This document shows positions 1 through 12,248 of a stretch of DNA of 64,000 nt, one piece after another. How positions within the stretch are numbered: the stretch's first letter is position 1; each line of letters begins with the position of its first letter. The notes beneath the pieces are model-generated. The model was not told the DNA's origin. It made no database searches and worked only from the letters and a program-made list of their open reading frames with translations. The position numbers were made by a program, and so were the translations under genes. The stretch is from Chenopodium formosanum (taxonomy: Eukaryota; Streptophyta; Magnoliopsida; Caryophyllales; Amaranthaceae). The stretch is from positions 16,683,501-16,747,500 of the forward strand of contig CM044877.1 in the NCBI GenBank assembly GCA_024500155.1, given 5' to 3'.

Positions 1-285
1 ATTTCCCGACGGGCTGGGGGTTGCTCCTAATGTTTCGTGGTGGCGTAAGGGAGGGGTGGTGGTTGTGAGGATTTTTTTATTTTTTTTTAATTTAGACCAA
101 TCACGTGCTGACACGTGTATTGGTTACCTGTTACAGCAAGTCATTGACTTGGTGTTGACCGGATGGGTCTGTTAGAGGAAAACTGGGTGCATAGTTAGGA
201 TTGTTAAAAAAATAAATCTTAGTTGGGATTGTTATAGGTAAATCGTCAATAGTTGGGATTATTAAAGTGTATTTTTCCTTTTTAT
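1..285. other. Unassigned repeat end interrupting an LTR
   Basis: This sequence is not part of the neighbouring LTR, whose similarity to the copies at 4096-6074 and 15050-17022 (inverted) fades at about 280-295. It has a T-rich stretch near 76-100, a CACGTG-containing segment and several 'TTGGGATTGTTA/ATTA' phrases near 200-270. It may be the terminal part of a DNA transposon inserted in the LTR, but the other end is outside the window and no class can be assigned. Confidence 0.25.
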
Positions 286-822
286 TATTAATATTATGTT
301 GCTTGATGTTTATTGTTATTGCTTGATCACGCCTTTTATGCATGTTTAAAGGGAATTGGTACTTGTAATCACGCTTAATAAAATAATTAATAATCTTGTT
401 TAGGGTTAATATGATTATAATTCAAGTAATCGCCAATAATAGATTTATTTGTGCATTAATGTTCAACCAACATAGATAAACAAGTTTAGGGTTAACCTAT
501 TGATTGCATGTTAGTTAGAAAGCGCACATGAATACGATCAGAATAAAGTAGAGGCCTATTATTAGGGCAGATTCAATCTCTTTTAGGTTGGATTTGTACC
601 TTCATCTCCGAACTACTAGTCATGGTTCCAGACCTATTGGAGTTGACGATCTCCTGGATCGTTAAGGGGTGTAACCTTCACCCTGTGAACGGTTTACAAG
701 TTCCTAAAACTTGTTGGCGACTCTTTTGCTCTATCTTCCTTCCCTTTGGACGCCACCATGCCTAAGTGTATGATCATAGTGGGGTTCAAGCTAGGGGTAA
801 TGCTTGAAATATTCCCTACAGA
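286..822 (+). mobile_element. Partial LTR, inverted relative to the LTRs of the 4096-17022 element
   Basis: Read on the reverse strand this segment matches the start of the LTRs at 4096 and 15050 almost throughout: the TGTAGGGAATA-type end, the TTAAGGGGTGTAACCTTCACC block, the conserved ATAATAGGCC block and the AATCACGCTTA block. It therefore lies in the opposite orientation and ends in TTCCCTACA at 822. It abuts the reverse transcriptase of the Tat-type pol at 823, so it is an insertion into pol. The expected 5-bp target copy on the right would be GAAGC (823-827); its partner is left of the window. It is more diverged than the other two copies, so it is an older insertion of the same family. 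Whether it is a solo LTR or belongs to a full element cannot be seen. Confidence 0.78.
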
Positions 823-3706
823 AGCCGGGTTCATTCGGAAATGTTACTATCCAGATAAGGTAGCCAACGTAGTCCTTGTTAAGAAGTCGAATGTAACATG
901 GAGAATGTGTGTTGATTATACTGACCTCAACAAGGCATGTCCGAAGAATAGCTTTCCTTTGCCAAAAATTGACCGGCTGGTCGACTCCACGGTTGGACAT
1001 GCACTTATGAGTTTTATGGACGCATACTCTGGATTCCACCAGATCCCATTATGGGAGGAAGATCAAGAGAAAACTGCTTTTGTGACTGAGCAAGGGTTGT
1101 ACTGCTATAAAGTTATGCCATTCGGCCTCAAGAATGCCCCGGCTACTTTTCAAAGACTCATCAACACAGTTTTCAGAGATCAGATCGGCCAGAACATGGA
1201 AGCCTATATTGATGACATGATTGTCAAGTCAAAAGAGTCAGCCGACTATCTCAAGGACCTTTGAGAAACGTTTACCAAACTCAAGCGGCATAAGATGATG
1301 CTAAATCCAAATAAATGTTTCTTTGGTGTTGAGTCCGACAACTTTCTCGGGTTTCTGATCGATCAGCAGGAATTGAGGCCTACCCTGAAAAAATTTAAGT
1401 TGTTCTAGACATGAAGTTATCGAGGACGATCAAAGAAGTGCAAAGACTGACTGGTTGTTTAGCTGCACTCTGTCGATTTTTGTCGATACTTTTTCCAGAC
1501 TATTAAGAAGAAAGCTATGTTCAAGTGGACTGAAGAGGCTGAGGAAGCCTTTGTACAGCTGAAAATCTATTTGCATACATTGCCTCGACTCGTCAGTCCA
1601 CTCAAAGATGAAAAGCTATACATGTATCTCGCTATTTCAGATCACTCTTTAAGTGTCATTCTCCTCGTGAATGGGACGGCAATCAGATTCTAGTCTATTT
1701 CATTAGACATGTGCTGCGTAATGACGAGCTTAGGTACCTAACCATTGAGAAGTTTGGTTTGGCCTTGTTTATGGCATCCAAGAAGCTGCGGTCGTATTTT
1801 TTAGCGGTCTACACGGATCAACCTCTTAAGAAGTCGTTTGCAACCTTGGAAGCCAATGGCCGAATGCTTAAGTGGGCCTTGGAGATTAGGGGTTTTGACA
1901 TCACATTCGAACCTAGAAAAGCAATCAAGGGTCAAGCTTTTGCTGATTTTTTAGCAGAAATGACTAGGCCGGACCTACATCCGGCAAGAGATCAGATATG
2001 GAAGGTTTATGTGGATGGAAGTGCAACAACAACCGGATGCGGTGCTAGAATTATCTGTCAATCCCCTGAAGGAGATAAGTTCGAATATGCGTTGAGATTT
2101 CAATTCTAAGCCTCTAATAATAAGGCTGAGTATGAAGCTCTCCTGGTCGGCCTTAGAATGTGTAAGGCGGCGGGAGCAACAAAGATTAATGTGAGCTCAG
2201 ACTCCCAACAAATAGTCGGCCAAGTGAATGGTGACTTCAAAGCAAGGGAGCCGGCCATGATGAAATATTTGAAGAAAGTCAAAGAATAAGCCGAGAGCCT
2301 TGAGCATTTTACTTTGCAACAAGTGCCCCGTTCGTCCAATCATCAAGTGGATGCCCTCTCCAAATTAGCATCCTCGGCATCATGTGATACTCCCAGATCG
2401 GTGTTTTGGGAAGTAAAGGAAAAAAGAAGCATTGATGCCGAGCCAATACAAACCATCGATAGAAGCTCAACTTGAATGAACGGTATTATTTCCTATCTAA
2501 GGGATGGATTGCTTCCGGCCGATCCAAAAGATAGTTGGTTGATGAAAAAGAGAGCGTCTTGATTCGAGATGAAAAACGGGGAGCTATTCAAGAAAGCTTT
2601 AGTGAAACCTTATCTTAAATGTATTACCCAAGAGAGGGGGCATGATGTGCTAGAAGACCTCCACCAGGGACATTGTGGTTCGCATATTGGAGGACGAGCT
2701 TTGGCCGAGAAGGCCACCCACCTATGGTATTACTAGCCGAGCCTAAATACAGATGCCATGTAGTTGGTGAAAAAATGGGATAAGTGCCAGAAGTTTGCGA
2801 CCCTAATTCATCACCCAGCCAATAGTTTGACGGCCATAAGTAGTCCGCTCCCTTTGCAAAATGGGGCATGGACATCTTGGGGCCGTACACGCCTGCATCA
2901 GGGCAAAGGCAGTATGTGTTGGTAGCAGCCAACTACTTCACAAAGTGGGTCGAGGCCGTGGCCGTCCGAGGGATTAAGTGGACAAACGTGTCAGCTTTCA
3001 TTTGGAAAAACATAATTACTCGCTATGGGGTGCCACAGTCAATGGTGTTCGATAATGGACCTCAATTCGAAACGCGCCAGCTCAAAGAATAGTTGGGAGA
3101 CCAGGGCATAACTCATTGCATTGCCTCAATCGGCCGACCACAAGCCAACGGCCAAGTAGAGGCCTACAACAAGTTGATCTCCAATGGTATCAAGCGCAAA
3201 CTTGAAAAAGCAGGCGGCCTATGAGCCGATGAGTTGGTTATTATGTTATGGTCCATACGAACAACAGAAAAAGCTCCACAGGGGAGACCCCATTCTTTTT
3301 GATCTATGGTGCCAAGGAAGTTCTCTCAATTGAGATGTACAAGCCTACCCTCAGGGTGATGTTGTATGATGAATCGGCCAATTAATAGTCCATGAAGACT
3401 GCTGTGGACTTCCTTCCAGAAGCCAGGGGCAATGCGGCACTCAGACACGAAATCTATCGTCTGAGGATGACAAGGGCATACAATCGTCGAGTGTCTAAGC
3501 GTCCGCTGAAGATCGGGGATTTGGTTTTAAGGAAGATAGAAGCGGTGGGTCGAGCCAATGAAGATGGGAAGTTAACCTCAAATTGGGAGGGGCCCTACCA
3601 GATTACAGAAGAATTAAGAGATGGTACGTATCGTCTTGAAGCCTTAGACGGCCGTCCTATTCCTCGAACATGGAATACGAACAATCTGAAAAAATATTAT
3701 GTTTAA
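823..3706 (+). pseudogene. Broken pol of a Tat-type Ty3/gypsy retrotransposon (RT, two RNase H segments, integrase)
   Basis: Pol fragments lie in order on the + strand in changing frames. The RT piece (823-1264) has the CVDYTDLNKACPKNSFPLP block, MPFGLKNAPATFQ and the catalytic YIDDM. RT continues in another frame to about 1400. A first RNase H region lies about 1530-1960. A second RNase H-like segment begins near 1990 (VYVDGSA, later NKAEYEALL, SDSQ and DALSKLAS to about 2370). Integrase covers about 2580-3706, with the core DxxD/E signature around 2868-3180 (MDILGP, VFDNGPQF, RPQANGQVE) and a C-terminal GDLVLRK...GPYQI module ending KKYYV. Two RNase H domains are a hallmark of the plant Tat lineage (Ogre/Retand/Grande). 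Several in-frame stops (for example 1262, 2107, 3090) and frameshifts make it non-functional. Its 5' part is cut off by the LTR ending at 822. Confidence 0.9.
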
Positions 3707-4090
3707 AGCTTATTAGCCAAAATTTGCATCAGTCTTTATGACTAATAAGTCTAACTAAGCCTTAATGACCAAACGATGTAATTAAGCTAAACGGCCACCA
3801 AAAATGTAAAATTTTGACACATATTAATGAAAAGTCAAGCATTGTTGTTAATTTTACTGTCTATATTTATGTTCATAGCATGCTGAAAATGCCGAATGAA
3901 CTTGAAAACATGGTTGTTCACAACTATGTTGGTCGGCCACCACGAAACGGGCTTTATGGCGCCTGAAAAGAGAAACCAATGTTGCTTCAACATAGCAACT
4001 CGGACTTTCCCAACGTAGGGCATGGAGTGTAGGCCGAGTAAGACCTCAATGAGAGTCTAGCATAATGAATTGACTCGCCACACTAAGTCG
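3707..4090 (+). other. 3' untranslated region of the Tat element, left of the nested insertion
   Basis: No credible reading frame. The text has repeated 'GGCC(A/G)' and 'CTCGGC' phrases that resume at 17028 beyond the nested element, consistent with one interrupted untranslated region between integrase and the antisense gene. Confidence 0.6.
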
Positions 4091-4095
4091 AGTGA
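4091..4095. repeat. Target site duplication, left copy (AGTGA)
   Basis: AGTGA directly precedes the TGTAGGG end of the LTR at 4096 and recurs directly after the TCTACA end of the other LTR at 17023-17027. A 5-bp duplication is the expected mark of Ty3/gypsy integration. Confidence 0.9.
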
Positions 4096-6074
4096 TGTAG
4101 GGAATAATTTCAAGCCTTTAAATCCCACTAGCTTGAACCCCACTGTGATCATACACTAAAGTACGGTGGCGTCCAAAAGGGAAGAAGATAGAGCAAAAGA
4201 GTCGCCAACAAGTTTTTAGGAACTTGTAAACCGTTCACGAGGTGAAGGTTACACCCCTTAACGATCCAAGAGATCATCAACTCCATAAGGTCATGAACCA
4301 AATAAGGGTTCGGGGATGATGGTACAAATCCAACCTAAAAGAGATTGAACCTGCCCTAATAATAGGCCTCTACTTTATTCTGATCGTATTCATGTGCGCT
4401 TTCTAATTAACATACAATCAATAGTATTAACCCTAAACCTGTTTAATCTATGTTGGTTGAATATTAATGCACAAATAAATCTATTATTGGCGATCACTTG
4501 AATTCTAATCACATTAACCCTAACAAGATTATTAATTATCTTATTAAGCGTGATTACAAGTACCAATTTCCTTTAACATGCATAAAAGGTGTAAAATAAC
4601 AATAAAATATCAAGCAACATAATAAATTAATTATGATCATGAATAATAATTATAAATAAAATAATCATCATCAAAATAATAATAATAATAATAATAATAT
4701 TCATAACCATCATAAATTATAACAATTATAATCATAATCATGTTCATGTTAATATTAAAGCATAATAATAATAGCAAGATCCTAGGCATGATACTAACAA
4801 GATTAATAACAAACCCTAGCATGTCACTAAGCAATAAAAATCAAATCTTTAGCCCTAACATGATACTAACATGAATAAATATTAGGAAGAACATAGGAAG
4901 CATCACAACAATCATATTTAATATTAAAATTACCCTAGACATGATACTAGGAATATCATAATAACAATATAAACATGATATCTACATCATAATATCAATT
5001 AAAACCATTAAAGCACTTACTTTGATGCCTCGTACCTCTTTCTAATAACAAAATACACACGTTAGTAACTTCAAGGAAAATAATAATCAACAATTAAATT
5101 AAATAATTGAAATAGAGATTTGGGACCAAACCCTCAGAAATTAAACCTTTCACGTCTAGGGCGAAGGCAACTTCGAATATGGCTAGGTGTTTCTAGATCT
5201 TGTGAATGCGGAATTTTGTATTTGAAAAGCAAGGTAAGAATTAAAAGAGAATTAGAAAACTGATTGTAGGTGAATGATCGTGAGAATTGGTGAATGATAG
5301 ATGTAGATGATGAATGAAAACGGAGTTTTTAATACGATATTTATAGAGAAAATCAGCCAAAAAGATAAAATAAACAAAACAGAGTCTGACGCACAGAAAA
5401 CAGAGCTGGCGCCAACCCTGGCTAGCTGGCGCCAGGCACCAAAACTAGTGCCAATGGCTAGCGCCAGGCCTGGTTCCAGGCGCCAAGGCCTGGGGTTAGG
5501 CGCCAAGCCTGATTTTAACGCGTTTTCGAAAATCAGATAAGTTTACCGTACTGGAGGATAAAATCATATAATTTCCTCGAAAATGCTATTTGATTTTGAT
5601 TAAAACTCTGAAAAGTCAAAAGTCAATTTATCAATGCTAATTGAATTAGGAATGAAAAGAACCTTCTAGAAGATTCTAGAAGACTAAAACCATTCCTAAT
5701 TGCATAAGGAATGATAAATCATATTAGGCCCTCCCCTAGATCATTGGGTCGTATATAAAGCTCAAATCGGGCCCAGTTTGGTAAATTGGCCATAACTTCC
5801 TCAATATTCATCGGAATTGGGCTTATAATATATCGTTGGAAAGGTCTTTGCAAGCCCCATCCAACTACACTACTATTGGACCCATATCATGGACCAACCA
5901 AACTGGATTGGCTGTTTTCTTAAAATAAGTTTTCAAAAATAGAGAGAAGAGAAAAGAATTAAAACTATCCGCAACACTAGACTTTCCACACTTTGGCTTC
6001 ATTCGATTATGATTTGACGTGAAAGGTACTCATCACTGGGTTTGGTTTTGGGGAGACACAAATGGGTGTCTATA
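4096..6074 (-). repeat. 3' LTR of the gag-only element (1979 bp)
   Basis: Near-identical to 15050-17022. On the minus strand it begins TATAGACACCC (the other copy begins TGTAGACACCC, so this terminus has one substitution) and ends TTATTCCCTACA. It includes an ATT-rich microsatellite near 4670-4700, a minus-strand TATAAATA at 5338-5345 and a GGCGCC-rich segment near 5405-5515 that differs slightly from the other copy. Confidence 0.93.
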
Positions 6075-6088
6075 GAAGCCCCCACTTT
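6075..6088 (-). promoter_or_regulatory. Polypurine tract of the gag-only element
   Basis: Minus strand reads AAAGTGGGGGCTTC immediately before the 3' LTR. A G-rich tract of this form in front of TGTAGACACCC is typical of plant Tat-type elements and primes plus-strand DNA synthesis. Confidence 0.85.
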
Positions 6089-6289
6089 GACTGAGTTTGG
6101 AGAAACGCAAGTTACGAAAACAAAAGTCAAAGTATCGATAGGGACGGAGAATGATTCAGAACGTTCTGGGATCCTAAATCAATCTTGCAACGCCGATACC
6201 TGCAAAACTAGCATTAGTTAAACAGATAAAAGAGTTAAGAAACGCGTATCTTGCACCGTCGAGTATACGTCTCTAAAAGTAACCAATTT

Positions 6290-7450
6290 TTTTTTTATGA
6301 CCTTCTACAAGCTAGAGATCGAATGTCATCCCGCTTGAAAACTGCTACGCCTGTAACTGCTTCCAAATTGGAAGATTGCTTCGCCTGAAACGATCCTCCT
6401 CCGCATTGATAATATTCCACATCCAAGGGAATACTATCGAAGATTATTTCTCTTGAAACAATCTCCATCCGCATTATGACCATCTTCCATGCCTAAGGGA
6501 ATACTATCGAAGATTGCTTCTCTTGAAACAATCCTCAGTTGTTTGTGACAACTCTCCACAATCTAGGGAACGTCACCTTGTTGTTTCGATGTTCACTCGT
6601 CTCTGAAAAAAGAGCTTCTTTTTTATATGAATCTAATTTCCGTTGTGATAGTCTTCGAAAAGATCAATGCTTCCTAATGTTTGCTATGCCAGTACGTCGG
6701 TGCTTTGCTGCTTGTGAACCAGTATGTCGGTGCTTTTGCTGTGATGACAATACTCTTTTCTTTGGGAATAGTTGCCAACACAACTCTTGTATGATGTATG
6801 ACAATCCGATTTAGGGAAAGTTGTCAATGCCACGTAACAATCCATCCTTGGAAATGTTGTCACGATGAAGCGACAATCCGTACCTCGGAAAATTTGCCAA
6901 AATCCAATTTTTTGGAAAAGTTGCAAATGCTTCGTAATAATCTTTCATAAGAACTTTGCTACGATCGAAAATCCACATCTTGGAATATAACTCTTGAAAG
7001 CAATCCACCTTGGAAATTTGCCAACGCTATGCGACAATCCTTTTGGGAAAATATTGCCACTATTGACAATCCGCGTCTTGGAACATTTGCAAAAAAGAGT
7101 CGACCGACAATCCACTTCGGGAATATTTGCCACTTACTGAAATGAATGACAATCCACATTGAGGAACTTTTGCCGATATTTATGATGAATAGAAACCTAC
7201 AACAATCCTTTGGGAAATTTTGCCATAGGGAACTGGGTGTATGACAATCCAATCTCGGAAAACTTGCCAGCGATGACAATCCGAACTTGGAAAAAATTGC
7301 CAAACAAAGAAGGAGCACGACAATCCACGCTTGGAAACTTTGCCAGAGATGACAATCCAATCTTGGAAAAATTGTCGTTGAAGAAGATGCACGACAATCC
7401 ATTTTTGGAAATATTGTTGTTTAAGTGCTTGCTTTTGAACCAATTGTAAT
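6290..7450 (-). repeat. Degenerate tandem repeat array upstream of the 3' LTR
   Basis: From about 6820 to 7420 the phrase GACAATCC-(N)-TTGGAAA-(N)-TTGCCA recurs roughly every 30-60 bases, with variable spacers, more than ten times. From about 6340 to 6545 a related unit of about 85 bases containing 'AAGGGAATACTATCGAAGATT' parts recurs. Short open frames here are by-products of the repeat. Variable tandem repeats between coding region and 3' LTR are known in Tat-lineage elements. No protein function is assigned. Confidence 0.8.
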
Positions 7451-8246
7451 GAGCCAGTGTTTTAGGCGCATAAGCTAAGTGAGACGATTTTTTTGTCAGG
7501 TCAATTACTTAGGTTGTAATCAAACCGACTACTTAATCATGTCAAAATGCTTATAGAGCTAACTGGCGTACCAAGGAACCCGAAATTGTTGTATGAGGTC
7601 GAAATCACCTTTCTGAGAGGCTTCGAGCTCTGTCGCTACTGAAGTATCTCTGGCGCCAGGAATTAGAGTAGGGTCTTCCCTATTCTGCTGCACCTGCATT
7701 TATTTTGACTATAGAATTTTGCCAATCTTTTTAATCATCTTAGGGTTGACCTAAGGTTTAGCATTGCTTAACTCATTGACTTGACACGACTCAAGGTATA
7801 AACTTGACTCGCTGTGATTGACTGACTCGAGGTTGACTCGACTCAAACTGTTTAACACATGTGTTAGACTCAAATCAAAATGATATGACACGACATTACT
7901 CAATGTGTACATGACTCGTGCGACTCGAAAAATGCAAAAAACAAAAATTTTCCGTCATTTTTGTGGAGGGTACCGACTTTCTCCCGAAAAAGAAAGACGC
8001 GAAAAAGAATCAAAAGTTTGAAGATGCATGTTGAATGAGTTTAGCCAAATGTCATTTGATACTATCTCTCAAAGTGCAAGGATTAACCCATCCTAGGCTA
8101 TCTCAATTGTTGACTCAATGATGAAAGCATTTGGGTAACTTAGGCACGGAGGCTAAGCACTTCATACTTTGTGATGCAATGATGACTATGATTGATGAGT
8201 GATGTTGATATGACAAGCTTCAGCGTTGTGTTATGATATCATGACA
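7451..8246 (-). other. Internal non-coding part of the gag-only element
   Basis: No frame with recognisable protein similarity. Around 7760-7930 the word GACTCG or TGACTCGA repeats irregularly. One GGCGCC motif lies near 7652. Nothing else is seen. Confidence 0.5.
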
Positions 8247-8251
8247 AAGGG

Positions 8252-11117
8252 TGTAATCCCCCATATTTTTAAATATTTTATAAATGAAAATTTATTTTAT
8301 TTATAATATTTATTTGTTATTTTTCATAATTTAATTTCAAAAGTTTAAAATTATATTAATCTGGGTCGAAATTTATTTGAACAAATTATTTTATGCACCT
8401 TTATTCTACAATTTATGTCCAATCACACAAGCCTAACCCATTTGTTTACTTAATCGACCCATTATTTTTATGAGGCCCAATATTCTTATTTACCCTACAA
8501 TTCTCTCCTATAAATACCCCATGAATCCCCAAAAAATTTCCCATACAAAAAGGTTAGTCTTATTTTCTTTCTCCTTAGTTTTATTAATTTGTGTAATTAT
8601 AATTATTGATTTATGGGTTTTGATTTTATTGTTTGAAATTAATTTAATTAGTATCAAATTGTATTTTGATGATTAAACATTATAATTTCAGATTTTATAA
8701 GTGTCAAAATTTTCAGATTTTGTAAATTTTATAACCTAGGGTTTTTAATTATTGAAAATCATGATTTTAGGGTTTTTAGGAACAATTGATTTAGGGCTTT
8801 TATAGTAATGATGTTATGAAATTTTGGTGATTATAACTACTGATTAGTTTAACTTAATTCCAGACTATTTTGAACACTTAAATTCGTGTTTTAATTTTAA
8901 GATTTTCGTTTATTAATATTAATCCCGTTTAAATCCCGATCAGGTTCTGAACTCATCCAATTTTGACAAAAAAACTAGTGTTTTCCATGTGGAAACAACG
9001 TTCTAAGAAAGACTCACTACCTTTGGTAGTGAGCACTACCCTATCATGGCCAAATTCAGCCTCTAAATATGATTTTCGGGCAGTTTTGGATTTTAACGAA
9101 GTTTTTTTTTATACTTAAAATATTATCCTTGAGTTTGATTAATAAAATTAATTGTGTTTAAAGTTAATTAAGCATAAATATATGTTTTTATTGAATTTTT
9201 AAGTGTTGGAAATAGTTTCTAAGTATTACTTTTGATGTTTTATAAAGAGGGTTTAATCACCCATTAAAAAGGGAAATTATTAGGGGTTTTAAAATAATTT
9301 TCAGATTTTTATTAGACTTTAAACTTTTTGTAATTTCATGTATAAGAGTGTATTTTAAGGTTTTTATGAATAAAATTTAAAGAAATATATATAAGCCTTT
9401 AATTTTAAACTAAAGGGAAGGTTTTAAAGTGTTGTTTGATTTGGATTTTGAAGGTTTTAAAGTAAGTTAGTATTGCTGTAAATTTGATTGATTGGGTATT
9501 GATTGAGATGTTATTGTTTGGTTTAGGAGATGAGCTTATTGAAGGTGATTTCTAGTTAGTAAAGTGGCACAAAGGATTGTTTACACGAGGTACGTACATG
9601 TCTACTTCGTTGTAAGTAGTATCATGTTTAGGTACCAAAGAAAAGAACTTAGTTTCATGATTAGAGAACACTTGGATGAAATTTTTTTGGTTATACATTT
9701 AATTAATTCATGTGCTTATGTTTATGAGACATGTTTTGGTGAATTGATTATGTATGTATGGAATTATGGATGCAAACATGTTGAATTATATTGGATTAAT
9801 TGTTTGTATGGAATGTTGATACAAGCATATTTTTATTGGATCGGTTTGTTAACCACATTTGGATTATTAAAGGATTGAAATTGAATGGTTTAATTGGAAT
9901 GAATTTATTAATTATTCCACAAGGTTGTTATTTATTTTATTACTCAATCATGAATTGTTAGTATGTTGAGTAAAGGTGGATTAAGCCGAAATGGCTAGGT
10001 GAGTTGACTATGTTCAACAATTTGGATAATTTGGAAGTTTAATGAAATTAAAAGTCAATTTGTGATGTGATCACCCTTGTCCTAAATAAGATTAAAAGTA
10101 AATTGATGTATGATTTTTATGTATGGTCTATTTGATTGAGTCGGCTATTAATTAAAATTGTAATCACGTAAAGTGAAACATAGATGAGCAATAAAACTCT
10201 GAAAAGCGTGCACTTCTAGAGTATTGACAATTATGGGTTGGGGTACACGGTGGTAGCCCGTGGCTTTTCGAGGCTTGTTTGATCAACATGTCCTCTTTTC
10301 TTTTGGTATTTACATTTTATTTTACAATGAAAGTTAGATGGGATCCTAGACTAACTTTGTGAGAATGGAGTCGCGACCATTCTTGCATCGCGCTAAACTT
10401 TTATTTTAAATGGTCATTTGGGACCAAAATGATTTTGTGGATTGGACAACCTCGTGTATTGCTTACTCCAAACTAAATTAATTAAATTAAGTATAAAGAG
10501 TCAAGTGTTTGGAATTTATTAGCAAGTATGTTGAGTCGTTTGAATTGTTTAAGTGTAGAGTATTGATTAATGAATTCGAGTTGTATATTTATTTACTTTA
10601 ACTAGTTGAGCATGCTAGATTTACTGCGTTGTAGCTTGTATGTACTCAGCTTTGCTGATTGCGTGCTTTTGTGTGTTTTCTTTTGGTCATGGCCTTCGCC
10701 TTTCAATGACCCTGTGATGATCCAATTATTACACTTGTATTATTGGGGAGCAGTATTGCACAGGTTAGCTTGATGATGTGAAGTTCGGGGATTTGACATA
10801 GGCATTATCAAGGGATTGGTGTGATTGTGAGTATTCGTTCTTTGTGTTGAACTTATTTATGTTTTGCTATTTCATTTATGTTTTGGGATTTTGAATATTA
10901 ATTTGGTTTTAAAGAAGGGCCTTTATGGTTCCAATTTGTAAGCTTTGACTTATTGGTTTTCTAAATTATATTATATTAATATTTAAGTTAGATTTCCGCT
11001 GCAATACTTTGATAAAGCCTTAACGTTTTAAAACGTGGCGGTAACATGTCAATGGTTCTCCTCTATTTTTATTTAAAGTAAGTGGTTTGGAAATGGGAGA
11101 ATTATTGGGGTGTTACA
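8252..11117 (+). mobile_element. Solo LTR nested in the gag-only element (2866 bp)
   Basis: Begins TGTAATCCCCC and ends GGGGTGTTACA, with AAGGG on both sides (8247-8251 and 11118-11122). There is no coding region, primer-binding site or second LTR, so it is best read as a solo LTR left by recombination between two LTRs. A TATAAATA box at about 8511 on the + strand supports + orientation. The termini and length resemble chromovirus (Tekay/Del-like) LTRs; that family name is inference. Confidence 0.85.
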
Positions 11118-11122
11118 AAGGG

Positions 11123-12248
11123 TTCCTAAGGGAAGTATATTTGGTCATGTATTTGTGATGTGTGTGAAAGTGACACTAAAGTTAGGCCGCAAAGGCAAAG
11201 TGTGTGGAAAGATATATTGAAAAGAGTCAAATGGTGGTGACTCTTAGGCTAGGTAAGCTAATGATGTAAGGATCAAGCCCCAAGTCTAGCTCTAAATGAT
11301 TAGGGATGAGCATTGGGAATCCCTTGATATGATCATGGTGCAAGTGTGTGAATTGTGAATATGAATGCATGTTTATTATGGCCGCACCTCAATGTGAGGT
11401 TGCCTACGTATCCGTTAGGAATCAGGCCGAACGTAGCTCTATCCGAACCTCGCACAAGTGTGTATACCTCAAAAAGGTCTTTTAAGGGTTGTGACGTGGT
11501 TAGGCTAAAGGCTGAAGAAGAAGGGGATAAAAGGCTCAAGACCCTAGATAAGCCCCCAAGGTGTGCAACCTTGCTATTGAATCTTTGTATTTTTATGCTT
11601 GACTTTCTACTCTTTTTTAGCTCTTTCTTTTGCTTTAGCATTTATTTCATTTTAATAAGTATGAGCAATCTCGATCATGCGGTCTATCACTCACTCGATA
11701 AGAGACGCAATCTGAGACGTGTTCTTATCGAAGATATTTTCATATCAAAGACATTGGAACACTTGCCCTTTTGTACACTTTTATTTATTTTTTTGCTATT
11801 TTTTCTATCTTTTGAATTACTCAAGCTTTTGAAATTGCATAAGTTACACACCCTCCCATCCCAAGGTTAGGTAGATATGGGTTGAAGAATAAAGGTCTAT
11901 CATAAGACGAGGCTCAAAGTAGTTTATGAAGAAAGGATGTATAATTGAAGGGTGAAATGAGATATGATGTAGCTACAAGGGGTGCCTCAAATCATTGGTA
12001 TACCTTGTGTTTAATTCAACATTTTTTTTTAATGCAATGCAATGTGATGATCATATATAAGGAAACAAATGCTCATTTTATTAAAAAAGAAAATATATAA
12101 TGATCCTACAAAATAAATCTAAAGGAAGAGAAAGGTGCCTATGCTAGACTTATTGGGGAAGGGAAAAAATGAAAAAAAAAATAGAAAAGGAGGTCATGAA
12201 ATCTTGTCGTTGAAGCTCGCCTCTTGTCTTGTGTTGTTTGCTCCGACA
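11123..12248 (-). other. Internal region downstream of gag, non-coding
   Basis: In element orientation this follows the gag stop codon, where pol would be expected. Translation in all frames gives no RT, RNase H, integrase or protease motif. A frame at 11355-11870 (+) is hydrophobic low-complexity and unsupported. Confidence 0.5.

Noticed and set aside
4637..4834. 65-aa frame duplicated exactly at 15591-15788
   Set aside because: Lies in both LTRs of the gag-only element in an ATT-rich stretch; duplicated because the LTR is, not because it is a gene.
6820..7420. Regularly spaced short repeats resembling a CRISPR array
   Set aside because: Repeats are degenerate, spacing varies, the genome is eukaryotic and no cas gene exists; they belong to a retrotransposon.
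6684..7443. Overlapping minus-strand frames of 62-147 aa with repeated 'MDC/WIV' residues
   Set aside because: They occur in three frames at once and follow the DNA repeat period, so they are by-products of the tandem array.
9564..9878. 104-aa hydrophobic frame in the solo LTR
   Set aside because: No recognised domain, AT-rich composition, inside an LTR.
11355..11870. 171-aa + strand frame
   Set aside because: Opposite to gag, low-complexity Phe/Leu-rich end, no domain.
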